Shown: piece by piece, positions 1 to 5,650 of the stretch
Layout: each line of letters opens with the position of its first letter
Position numbering within the stretch: position 1 is the stretch's first letter
Origin: Neisseriales bacterium
Lineage (GTDB): Bacteria > Pseudomonadota > Gammaproteobacteria > Burkholderiales > UBA11063
Reading direction: 5' to 3'
Assembly (NCBI GenBank): GCA_008017145.1
Contig: SSGY01000171.1
Coordinates: forward strand, 1-7,604
Length of the DNA: 7,604 bases
Made by a program: the position numbers and the translations under genes
Notes under the pieces: generated by a model
Told to the model about the DNA's origin: nothing
The model's database searches: none
What the model saw: the letters and a program-made list of their open reading frames with translations, nothing else

Positions 1-65
1 ATTGCAAATCTGGCATTAGTACCGCCAATATCGCTCACTAAGCGTGGAAAATTAGTAGTTGGCAT
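1..65 (-). CDS. glk: Second glucokinase copy, N-terminal fragment (runs off the left edge)
   Basis: Only the first 21 codons lie in the window, starting at an ATG at 65-63. They read MPTTNFPRLVSDIGGTNARF followed by Ala, which contains the ATP phosphate-binding motif DIGGTNARF of bacterial (E. coli Glk type) glucokinases. The next gene upstream, a complete glucokinase, begins almost identically, so this is a tandem paralogue. The gap from that gene's stop is 18 bases, with a modest ACGAG as possible ribosome binding site, which suggests co-transcription in a pgl-glk-glk unit. Family assignment is firm for the visible part. Whether the rest is intact, or has kept glucokinase activity, cannot be seen. 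Confidence 0.85.
   Translation of the reverse strand, partial: MPTTNFPRLVSDIGGTNARFA
12..32. repeat. Direct repeat copy 1 (glucokinase 5' end)
   Basis: These 21 bases are identical to 1020-1040, 1008 bases away. They encode the DIGGTNA motif on the minus strand. A second shared block of 11 bases (37-47 and 1045-1055) keeps the same 1008-base offset, so the repeat is the conserved part of a gene-sized tandem duplication. Confidence 0.9.
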
Positions 66-83
66 TTGATATACTCGTTATTT

Positions 84-1073
84 TTAAGGTAAATAACCTT
101 TGGTTATCATTGTTTCTAAAGCGTAACTTACGCCTAGAAAGGCTGGGAAATCATGGGTAATTACATAAACTGGAATTTTTTCCAAGTATTGACGTAGGCG
201 ACCTTTATCTTCAAAACGACAACGGAAGTCAGATTGGATAAAATAATCTAAGATACGCGGTACAACGCCGCCACCAATGTATATTCCACCAAATGCATTG
301 ATAGTTATCGCAAGATTAGATGCTATAGTGCCCAACATGCGACAAAAGTGATCAATGGTTGTCTGACATAACCAACATTCTTTGCTTAGTGCTTTTTCAG
401 TAATCTCTGCTGGACTTGGTAGTGAGCTGATTGTTACTTGTTGCTGATGGCAAACTGCTTCATAAATCAATTGTAAGCCAGGGCCAGATACAAAGCGTTC
501 AAATGAAACATGTGGGAAACGTTTGTGAACATACTGCCACAGTTCAACTTCTTCTGGATTAAATGCAGTAAAGCTGGCATGTCCACCTTCAGCAGGAACG
601 GCTAGATATTCGCCATTAGGGTGGCGAATTAATGATGCCACTCCAAGTCCTGTGCCAGGTCCAACAATTCCACGTGGTTTATATTCATCAATGCTAACCC
701 CACCGACTTTTATTAAGTAGTCAGAGTGAATGTGTGGAATAGACAAAGCCAGCGCATGAAAATCATTTAGGAATACAACATTTTTTAGCTGTAACTGTTG
801 TTTGGTTTCGGAAATAGAGCAGGTATGCCATGGGTTATTTACCATGAAAATCATATCGCCAGCAATTGGCGTGGGTAGGGCAATTGCCGCATACTCTACG
901 TGAGGGACGTCAATTCCATTTAGATATGACTCTACCGCTTCAATTAACGTTTTATAATCCTTGCAGGCTAAAACTTTGGTATGAGAATAAACATAGGGCG
1001 CAACTTCCAGGCTAAAGCGGGCATTAGTACCGCCAATATCTGCAACTAAGCGTGGGAATGTATTAATACTCAT
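84..1073 (-). CDS. glk: Glucokinase (complete, 329 aa)
   Basis: Phosphorylates glucose to glucose 6-phosphate with ATP in the cytoplasm. It belongs to the E. coli Glk type (ASKHA fold, not the ROK type), whose usual length is about 320 residues. Visible motifs in order are DIGGTNARF at 12-20 (phosphate 1), NDFHALALSIP at 103-113 with the presumed catalytic base D104, GPGTGLGVASL at 138-148, the sugar-binding EGGH at 162-165, GGIYIGGGV at 262-270 (adenosine region), and the C-terminal FEDKGRL and IPVYVITHD segments typical of the family. The ATG is one base after the pgl stop (TAAGATG), and no good Shine-Dalgarno is seen, so translation is probably coupled to pgl. A second glucokinase follows it directly. 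All key residues I can check are present. Confidence 0.96.
   Translation of the reverse strand: MSINTFPRLVADIGGTNARFSLEVAPYVYSHTKVLACKDYKTLIEAVESYLNGIDVPHVEYAAIALPTPIAGDMIFMVNNPWHTCSISETKQQLQLKNVVFLNDFHALALSIPHIHSDYLIKVGGVSIDEYKPRGIVGPGTGLGVASLIRHPNGEYLAVPAEGGHASFTAFNPEEVELWQYVHKRFPHVSFERFVSGPGLQLIYEAVCHQQQVTISSLPSPAEITEKALSKECWLCQTTIDHFCRMLGTIASNLAITINAFGGIYIGGGVVPRILDYFIQSDFRCRFEDKGRLRQYLEKIPVYVITHDFPAFLGVSYALETMITKGYLP
1020..1040. repeat. Direct repeat copy 2 (glucokinase 5' end)
   Basis: Identical over 21 bases to 12-32. It lies in codons of the DIGGTNA motif of the complete glucokinase and marks the tandem duplication. Confidence 0.9.
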
Positions 1074-1074
1074 C

Positions 1075-1749
1075 TTAGTTATGCCAGAAAACTTGACTGT
1101 CTTTGCGTTCAGCTAATACATAGCTTATTGGGTATTGCAAAGATTTTTCTTGTGAAGCTTTAGTAATTATCTCCAGTTTATTAGTACCATTGATACTGAT
1201 AAATAGGTTTGGAATTTCTAAAATTCCCGCTAGAGATAAACCAATTCGTTGGTAAGCGGTTGTTTTAGGATTAGTGATAATATATTTTTCTGGGGTTAAT
1301 TGGGTGTCAATTGCTGATTTTAATTCATCGCAGCAGGGGAAAATTGAGGCAGTGTGCCCGTCTTCACCCATTCCTAATATAGCAATATCAATATTTTTGA
1401 TGTGCAGATTGGCGTTACTTACACTAGTAAGGATATTTCTGGTCGTAACTAATCCAATAAAATGAGCCTGCTCTGCGTGATTAATTAAGAGATGTTTGCG
1501 CACTAAATTCTCGTTACTATCGGCGTGATCGGTTGCTAGGAATCTTTCATCAACTAAGGTTAATGTGACTTTATCCCACGCTAAATCAAAATGGCTTAAC
1601 TTCTCAAAGAGTTTAATTGGACTTTTGCCACCTGACACAGCCAAGGTTACTTGCGGTTTATGACGCAAAACTTGTTCTATTGTATTAGCTATTGCTTGTG
1701 ACAATGCGATAGCTTGTTCATCTGCGGAATTATATTCATGGATTTTCAT
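1075..1749 (-). CDS. pgl: 6-phosphogluconolactonase (DevB/Pgl type, 224 aa)
   Basis: Hydrolyses 6-phosphogluconolactone to 6-phosphogluconate, the second step of the oxidative pentose phosphate and Entner-Doudoroff routes, in the cytoplasm. It is the short DevB-type enzyme related to glucosamine-6-phosphate isomerase, not the beta-propeller YbhE type. Visible motifs are LAVSGGKSP at 36-44 (phosphate loop), LVDERF at 65-70, SNENL at 78-82, and the family hallmark GMGEDGHTASIFP at 126-138. Length is normal. The ATG at 1749-1747 has only a weak GAGAG about 11 bases upstream (1761-1765). It heads a minus-strand unit with glk one base downstream. The usual partner zwf (glucose-6-phosphate dehydrogenase) is not in the window; upstream is the divergent fabI. 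Confidence 0.95.
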   Translation of the reverse strand: MKIHEYNSADEQAIALSQAIANTIEQVLRHKPQVTLAVSGGKSPIKLFEKLSHFDLAWDKVTLTLVDERFLATDHADSNENLVRKHLLINHAEQAHFIGLVTTRNILTSVSNANLHIKNIDIAILGMGEDGHTASIFPCCDELKSAIDTQLTPEKYIITNPKTTAYQRIGLSLAGILEIPNLFISINGTNKLEIITKASQEKSLQYPISYVLAERKDSQVFWHN

Positions 1750-1829
1750 TATGATTCAGGCTCTCAAACAAAAATAAACAAGCTCTATTTTACCCTAACC
1801 TTGAAACAGATTATCATTTAATTGTTGAA

Positions 1830-1859
1830 ATTATGTTTACCCGGCATCCCTGTTAGCAA
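1830..1859 (-). promoter_or_regulatory. Candidate promoter for pgl-glk
   Basis: On the minus strand, TTGCTA (1859-1854, 4 of 6 matches to the -35 consensus) is followed after 18 bases by CATAAT (1835-1830, 5 of 6 for the -10). This would start transcription near 1823 and leave a leader of roughly 74 bases before pgl. Several other AT-rich -10-like words lie nearby, so the choice is tentative. Confidence 0.3.
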
Positions 1860-1866
1860 ATAAATG

Positions 1867-1888
1867 GGTTATACATTTTATAATAACC
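1867..1888. promoter_or_regulatory. Inverted repeat GGTTAT-N10-ATAACC, possible operator
   Basis: Two perfect 6-base arms (1867-1872 and 1883-1888) face each other across 10 AT-rich bases. The site lies between the candidate divergent promoters and overlaps a TATAAT at 1879-1884. Spacing near two helical turns is typical of a dimeric repressor site. It does not match the HexR consensus I know for Entner-Doudoroff genes. There is no run of T after either arm, so it is not a terminator. Confidence 0.35.
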
Positions 1889-1926
1889 TTAATTTAACTG
1901 ATATTTAGGCGTAATATGGGCTGGTA

Positions 1927-1935
1927 TGGTATAAT
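1927..1935 (+). promoter_or_regulatory. Extended -10 promoter for fabI
   Basis: TGGTATAAT is a perfect sigma-70 -10 hexamer (TATAAT at 1930-1935) with a TGn extension at 1927-1929. No good -35 lies at 16-18 bases, which is normal for extended -10 promoters. Transcription would begin near 1942, giving a leader of about 85 bases before fabI. A second TATAAT at 1879-1884 is an alternative without a good -35. Confidence 0.55.
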
Positions 1936-1942
1936 CTCAAGC

Positions 1943-1955
1943 CTGATAAAATCAG
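1943..1955. promoter_or_regulatory. Short palindrome CTGATAAAATCAG at the fabI transcription start
   Basis: Perfect 5-base arms with a 3-base centre, located just after the extended -10 and so at about +1 to +14 of the predicted transcript. It could be a repressor site or a small hairpin at the 5' end of the message. I do not recognise it as the site of a named fatty-acid regulator. Confidence 0.3.
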
Positions 1956-2015
1956 CAAAAAATAATTTAGATGAGATATTGAGATCATACATATTAATTC
2001 AATCAATACTAAGAT

Positions 2016-2020
2016 AGGAG
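2016..2020 (+). promoter_or_regulatory. Ribosome binding site of fabI (AGGAG)
   Basis: AGGAG lies 7 bases before the ATG at 2028. Another ATG at 2023 is only 2 bases away and is followed at once by TAA, so 2028 is the real start. The start-stop word ATGTAATG overlaps the fabI start codon. Confidence 0.8.
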
Positions 2021-2027
2021 TCATGTA

Positions 2028-2813
2028 ATGGGGTTTTTACAAGGTAAAAAAATTCTAATAACAGGTTTAATTTCAGACCGCTCAATCGCTTATGGTGTAG
2101 CAAAAGCTTGTCACGCACAGGGTGCAGAGTTGGCGTTTACCTATCAAACCGAAAAGTATGCTGAGCGTGTTGCTGGGTTTGCTAAAGATTTTGGTTCTTC
2201 ATTGGTATATCCATTGGACGTAAGCGATGATGCACAAATTGAGCAATTATTTACTAATCTTGGACAAGCGTGGGATGGTTTAGATGGCGTTTTGCATTCA
2301 ATTGCCTATACACCTAAAAAAGGTTTAGCGGGTGATTTTGTTGAAAATGTTGATCGTGAAACTTTCCGCATGTCAAATGATATTTCTGCCTATAGCTTTA
2401 TCGCTTTAGCTCGTGCTGCCCGTCCAATGATGCAAGGACGTAATGGTTCTTTAATCTGTCTGAGCTATTTGGGTGGTGAGCGTGTACTACCTAATTATAA
2501 TATGGCTGGAATAGCCAAAGCGGCTTTGGAATCGTCTACTCGTTATATGGCATATGCTATGGGTGAAGAGGGGATTCGAGTTAATGCGGTATCGGCTGGA
2601 CCAATTAAAACTTTGGCGGCGAGCGGTATCGGTGGCTTTGGTAAAATTTTAGACCATATGGCAAAATTTGCGCCACTAAAACGTGGAGTTACGACTGAAG
2701 AAGTTGGTAATGCTGCTGCGTTTTTATTTTCATCTTTAGCTAGTGGTATTACTGGCGAAGTTCTTTATGTGGATGCAGGTTATAATATTACAGCAGGTGG
2801 TCTAGAAGGATAA
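2028..2813 (+). CDS. fabI: Enoyl-[acyl-carrier-protein] reductase [NADH], FabI (261 aa)
   Basis: Reduces trans-2-enoyl-ACP to acyl-ACP, the last step of each fatty-acid elongation cycle, in the cytoplasm. It is a short-chain dehydrogenase-type protein of the usual length (E. coli about 262). Visible features are the N-terminal [13 protein letters not shown] and SIAYG (19-23) of the NAD-binding Rossmann fold, LDVSDD at 63-68, HSIAYTP at 90-96, the active-site pattern Y147, Y157 and K164 (SYLGG, then YNMAGIAK), [13 protein letters not shown] at 189-201, and the C-terminal [13 protein letters not shown]. Residue 93 is Ala where E. coli has Gly93; S. aureus FabI also has Ala there, so this looks like natural variation. 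It is the first gene of the plus-strand unit, and the kdsD ribosome binding site lies in its last codons. Confidence 0.97.
   Translation: MGFLQGKKILITGLISDRSIAYGVAKACHAQGAELAFTYQTEKYAERVAGFAKDFGSSLVYPLDVSDDAQIEQLFTNLGQAWDGLDGVLHSIAYTPKKGLAGDFVENVDRETFRMSNDISAYSFIALARAARPMMQGRNGSLICLSYLGGERVLPNYNMAGIAKAALESSTRYMAYAMGEEGIRVNAVSAGPIKTLAASGIGGFGKILDHMAKFAPLKRGVTTEEVGNAAAFLFSSLASGITGEVLYVDAGYNITAGGLEG
2804..2810 (+). promoter_or_regulatory. Ribosome binding site of kdsD inside the end of fabI
   Basis: AGAAGGA lies 8 bases before the kdsD ATG and within the last fabI codons, which ties translation of the two genes together. Confidence 0.7.
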
Positions 2814-2818
2814 TTATA

Positions 2819-3796
2819 ATGACACATACTCCAGCCGAGATATTAACTATTGCAAAGCAAGTTTTTCATGATGAAATTGCTGGTTTAATTCAGGTTGAAC
2901 AACATTTAGATAGTAATTTTGTAGCTGCAGTTGAGTTGCTTTTGGCTTGTCGCGGTAAGATTATAGTATCTGGAATGGGGAAGTCTGGTCATATAGGAAA
3001 TAAAATTGCTGCTACGCTGGCATCAACTGGCTCGGCAGCTTTTTTCATGCATCCTGCTGAAGCTTTGCATGGTGATTTGGGTATGCTTGATAGTAATGAT
3101 TTGCTACTAGCGATATCTTATTCTGGCGAGTCGGATGAACTAAGTTCGATAATTCCTACAGTTAAGCATAAGCAGGTAAAAATCATTAGTATTACTGGAA
3201 ATCCTGATTCTAGTTTGGCTAAATTTTCTGACTGCGCGTTGACGGTCAGAATTGACAAAGAAGCTTGCCCGCTCAATCTAGCACCAACTACCAGTACAAC
3301 TGCAACATTGGTTCTTGGAGATGCTTTGGCAGTAGCACTACTTTCATTGCGCCAATTTAAGCCAGAAGATTTTGCTCTCTCTCACCCTGGTGGAAGCCTT
3401 GGGCGTAAACTTCTTACCAAAGTCAGTGATATTATGCATGAAGGTGAGCGCTTGCCGTTGGTAACTGCAGATGCGGCTTTAAAAGAAGTGGTTTTTGAAA
3501 TTAGTAACAAAGGCTTGGGGTTAGTGGCGGTAGTCGATGAACAACAACACATGCTTGGAGTCATCACGGATGGAGATTTACGCCGGGTTTTAGATGGCGA
3601 ACATGACGTACGATTGTTATCCGCTAAAGATATAATGACAGTTAAGCCGAAGGTTATTCATATAAGCAATATGGCGATTGATGCGGTGGACATCGTCAAT
3701 GAATATAAAATCGGTGGTTTATTAGTTGTCGATGATAACAATAAAGTGGTTGGTGCATTTAATGTCCATGACTTATTTCAAGCTAAATTAATTTAG
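2819..3796 (+). CDS. kdsD: D-arabinose 5-phosphate isomerase KdsD (325 aa)
   Basis: Interconverts ribulose 5-phosphate and arabinose 5-phosphate, the first committed step to Kdo of the LPS inner core; cytoplasmic. An N-terminal SIS sugar-isomerase domain (about 35-185) is followed by two CBS domains (about 205-262 and 271-323), the usual full-length architecture (E. coli KdsD 328 aa). Visible motifs are VSGMGKSGHIGNK at 50-62, HPAEALHGDLGM at 78-89, SYSGESDEL at 100-108, PTTSTTATL at 156-164 and HPGGSLGRKL at 189-198. K55, E107, E148 and H189 correspond to the E. coli catalytic set K59, E111, E152 and H193 with a constant offset of four. It starts 5 bases after fabI and precedes kdsC. Being full-length with CBS domains and next to kdsC and lpt genes favours KdsD over a GutQ-type paralogue. 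Confidence 0.97.
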   Translation: MTHTPAEILTIAKQVFHDEIAGLIQVEQHLDSNFVAAVELLLACRGKIIVSGMGKSGHIGNKIAATLASTGSAAFFMHPAEALHGDLGMLDSNDLLLAISYSGESDELSSIIPTVKHKQVKIISITGNPDSSLAKFSDCALTVRIDKEACPLNLAPTTSTTATLVLGDALAVALLSLRQFKPEDFALSHPGGSLGRKLLTKVSDIMHEGERLPLVTADAALKEVVFEISNKGLGLVAVVDEQQHMLGVITDGDLRRVLDGEHDVRLLSAKDIMTVKPKVIHISNMAIDAVDIVNEYKIGGLLVVDDNNKVVGAFNVHDLFQAKLI

Positions 3797-3797
3797 T

Positions 3798-3818
3798 AAC
3801 TGCTTACCTTATGCAGTT
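3798..3818 (+). other. Small hairpin in the kdsD-kdsC spacer
   Basis: AACTGC (3798-3803) and GCAGTT (3813-3818) form a perfect 6-base stem with a 9-base loop, directly after the kdsD stop. No T-run follows, so it does not look like an intrinsic terminator. It may be an RNA-processing or stability element in the 61-base spacer, the longest gap between genes of this unit, or chance. Confidence 0.3.
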
Positions 3819-3857
3819 GTGGATGAGTGATTACTTAATTTTAAGGGGTTTTAGAAG

Positions 3858-4391
3858 ATGCCAAGCAAAGCAGTCAGTGATAAAGCGCGAGTAATTAAAG
3901 TTATTGCTACCGATGTTGATGGTGTACTAACTGATGGCAGTGTATTTATACGTGATGATTTCGAGGAACCATTTGGTAAATTTAATATTTTGGATGGCTT
4001 TGCTGTTATTATGGCTCGTGAATGTGGTATTAAAACAGTTGTAATTTCAGGTCGTAAATCGCTAGCAACAGAAGCACGTTGTAGTAAACTGGGTATTGAT
4101 TTAACCTACACTGGCGTTCATGACAAGCAAGCCAAAATTCGTGAAGTAGCGAATGAGCTGGGTGTTCGATTGGATGAAATCGTATATATTGGCGATGATT
4201 TGATTGATTTACCCGTATTATCCATTGTTGGATTGCGCTTTGCACCAAATAATGCCGTTAGCGACGTGAAAACACGTGTAGATCATGTAAGTACTATAAA
4301 TGGTGGTAGCGGTGTATTGCGTGAAATTGTTGAAATCGTGCTTAAAGCTCAAAACAAATATGATGGTTTCCTAGCACAATATTTGGTATAG
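3858..4391 (+). CDS. kdsC: 3-deoxy-D-manno-octulosonate 8-phosphate phosphatase KdsC (177 aa)
   Basis: Removes phosphate from Kdo 8-phosphate to give free Kdo, before activation by KdsB; cytoplasmic. It is a small HAD-superfamily phosphatase without a cap domain (C0 type), which acts as a tetramer in known members. Motif I is DVDGVLTDG at 19-27 with nucleophile D19 and acid D21; motif II is S64 in VVISGRKS; K93 is a likely motif III lysine; motif IV is YIGDDLIDLP at 110-119. The GGSGVLRE segment at 149-156 is the family's C-terminal signature. The length is slightly below E. coli KdsC (188), mostly at the ends. The start is supported by AAGGGG (3843-3848) 9 bases before the ATG. Neighbours kdsD and lptC match the conserved Proteobacterial order. 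Confidence 0.96.
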   Translation: MPSKAVSDKARVIKVIATDVDGVLTDGSVFIRDDFEEPFGKFNILDGFAVIMARECGIKTVVISGRKSLATEARCSKLGIDLTYTGVHDKQAKIREVANELGVRLDEIVYIGDDLIDLPVLSIVGLRFAPNNAVSDVKTRVDHVSTINGGSGVLREIVEIVLKAQNKYDGFLAQYLV

Positions 4392-4401
4392 TAAACGAGC
4401 A

Positions 4402-4980
4402 ATGTTTAGATTAAAATATCAGTCTTCCCGACTATTTAATATATTAACAGTAATAATTCTTAGTGCTTTATGTGTACTCCTTAATGTTTTGACCAGAATT
4501 GACTTCCATAAGCTAGAATTACCCAAAAATAAGCCAGAATATTCTGCGACAGATTTTCAAGCCAATCTATATACTCCTCAAGGTGTTTTAATTTATCAAG
4601 TTAGTGCTGAGAGTGGGATTCAGTTTCCTGATAGTAATCGGATTGTGATGCAGGATTTGACACTTCAAACCTTTAATGAGTCAACAACCCAAATTGCACA
4701 GCAGTTAACCAGCAAAGATGGTTGGTTGGATAATCAAACTTTATTGGGCTTCTTAGGCGAGAGCGTGATTATTACCTTTTTTGAGTCAGTCCCATCGCAA
4801 AACATAAATGTTTATACTAAGAATGTTAATATTAATGGTAAAACTAAATTTGCAAATAGCTCCGCGCCGATACGAGCAGTTCAAGGTAAGAGTGTTTTAA
4901 CAGGTATTGGATTTAGTGTTGATTATGACAAAAAACTATTAGTAATTGAATCAAATGTTAAGGTTATCTATGATAAATAA
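4402..4980 (+). CDS. lptC: LPS export protein LptC, inner-membrane anchored (192 aa)
   Basis: LptC links the LptBFG ABC transporter to periplasmic LptA and hands LPS along the bridge. The protein has a short basic N-terminus (R3, K5, R10), one membrane segment at about 11-30 (LFNILTVIILSALCVLLNVL), then a periplasmic beta-rich domain. Sequence conservation is weak, as usual for LptC, but recognisable pieces are PEYSATDFQANLYTPQG (45-61), the GWLDN turn (107-111) and a C-terminal LTGIGFSVDYDKKLLVIES (166-184) typical of the family. Length matches E. coli LptC (191). The assignment rests on membrane topology, these pieces and position between kdsC and lptA. The gap from kdsC is 10 bases with a poor ribosome binding site (ACGAG), so coupling is likely. 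Confidence 0.92.
   Translation: MFRLKYQSSRLFNILTVIILSALCVLLNVLTRIDFHKLELPKNKPEYSATDFQANLYTPQGVLIYQVSAESGIQFPDSNRIVMQDLTLQTFNESTTQIAQQLTSKDGWLDNQTLLGFLGESVIITFFESVPSQNINVYTKNVNINGKTKFANSSAPIRAVQGKSVLTGIGFSVDYDKKLLVIESNVKVIYDK
4959..4963 (+). promoter_or_regulatory. Ribosome binding site that sets the lptA start (TAAGG)
   Basis: TAAGG lies 6 bases before the ATG at 4970 and inside lptC. It is the only recognisable site upstream of any in-frame lptA start and supports 4970 over the downstream GTG at 5087 or TTG at 5120, and over the ATG at 4946. Confidence 0.55.
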
Positions 4981-5650
4981 TTCAAAATATATACTCAAAT
5001 TGATTCAGCATCCTAGGTCGTTGATTTACTCCTCACTTACTTGGTGTAGGCTTCGTCGTAAATCGCCTACTAGTATTTCCACACGCGTGTGTTCGAATCA
5101 GTTTGAGTATAAAAAAATATTGTGCTGGTGTTTAGGTTTGTGTTTTATCTCTGGTACTGCTAGTGCCTTAAAAACAGATGCATCTCAGCCAATTCATATT
5201 GATGCAGATCATCTGACTGTGGACCAGAAAAATATGGTGACGGTATTTACTGGGAATGTGGTTATTTCACAGGGCAGTATGTTGGCACACGCGAATTTAG
5301 CGCAAGCCAGCCAAGATAAAGATGGTTACAAAACTATCCACATGACTGGTTCACCAGTTACCTTTTCACAGCTGAACGATGACGGGGATAAAACTGAAGG
5401 GCAGGGCAATGTTTTTGATTATAACACCAAAAATAATTTGGCAGTATTAACTGGTCGGGCACGAGTTAAAAAAGGTGATAATTTGGTGATGGGTGATAAG
5501 CTTACCTATAATACCAAGACTCAAATTTATAGTGCTAATTCAAATGATGCGAACGGAGTCTCTACGACTAAAAGTGGTCGGGTGACAGTAATTTTACAAC
5601 CGCAAAAAGGTGGTGGCAATGGCAGCGACTCAACAATTAAGCTCCAGTAG
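4970..5650 (+). CDS. lptA: Periplasmic LPS bridge protein LptA, with an unusually long N-terminal stretch (226 aa)
   Basis: LptA oligomers form the periplasmic bridge carrying LPS from LptC to LptD. The OstA-like domain begins at QPIHIDADHLTVDQ (73-86), followed by VTVFTGNVVISQGSM (90-104), the TEGQGNVFDY stretch (142-151), LAVLTGRARVKKGDNLVMGDK (158-178) and a C-terminal VTVILQPQK; these parallel E. coli LptA closely. A signal peptide is visible as YKK plus a hydrophobic core ILCWCLGLCFISG (50-62) and a probable cut after TASA (66). About 47 polar and basic residues come before that core if the ATG at 4970 is used. The next in-frame alternative, GTG at 5087, would give a normal 187-residue precursor but has no ribosome binding site. 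The ATG overlaps the lptC end by 11 bases, favouring 4970. The function is secure; the start is not. Confidence 0.93.
   Translation: MINNSKYILKLIQHPRSLIYSSLTWCRLRRKSPTSISTRVCSNQFEYKKILCWCLGLCFISGTASALKTDASQPIHIDADHLTVDQKNMVTVFTGNVVISQGSMLAHANLAQASQDKDGYKTIHMTGSPVTFSQLNDDGDKTEGQGNVFDYNTKNNLAVLTGRARVKKGDNLVMGDKLTYNTKTQIYSANSNDANGVSTTKSGRVTVILQPQKGGGNGSDSTIKLQ
5046..5070 (+). other. Inverted repeat inside the lptA presequence
   Basis: GTAGGC (5046-5051) and GCCTAC (5065-5070) can pair across 13 bases, and a perfect 10-base palindrome ACACGCGTGT follows at 5081-5090. Both sit in the non-conserved codons before the LptA signal peptide and just before the alternative GTG start. They could be RNA structure affecting lptA translation, or chance. 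Confidence 0.3.
5606..5610 (+). promoter_or_regulatory. Ribosome binding site of lptB within lptA (AAAGG)
   Basis: AAAGG ends 8 bases before the ATG at 5619, so that ATG is preferred over the in-frame GTG codons at 5610 and 5613, the first of which overlaps the site itself. Confidence 0.7.

Noticed and set aside
1274..1465. 63-codon open frame on the plus strand
   Set aside because: It is antisense to the conserved core of pgl, including GMGEDGHTASIFP; no ribosome site or recognisable motif.
1867..1888. Dyad considered as an intrinsic terminator between the divergent units
   Set aside because: The neighbouring genes point away from it and no T-run follows either arm; an operator is the more sensible reading.
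3382..3567. 61-codon open frame on the minus strand
   Set aside because: Antisense to the kdsD linker and first CBS domain; low-complexity serine-rich translation typical of a shadow frame.
4030..4248. 72-codon open frame on the minus strand
   Set aside because: Antisense to the catalytic region of kdsC, with no family features.
5091..5099. GTTCGAATC, the word typical of a tRNA T-loop, which could mark a tRNA remnant or attachment site
   Set aside because: The flanking bases do not form a T-stem (GTGTG against CAGTT has mismatches), no acceptor or anticodon arm was found, and it lies in the lptA frame.
5103..5120. A possible TTG start for lptA in another frame, giving a short classical signal peptide if the A7 run were A8
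   Set aside because: It requires a sequencing error and has no ribosome site; kept only as a reason to check raw reads.
5129..5150. Possible lipobox in the LptA signal peptide (LGLC)
   Set aside because: The residue before Cys is Leu, not Gly, Ala or Ser, and a TASA signal peptidase I site follows; LptA is a soluble periplasmic protein.
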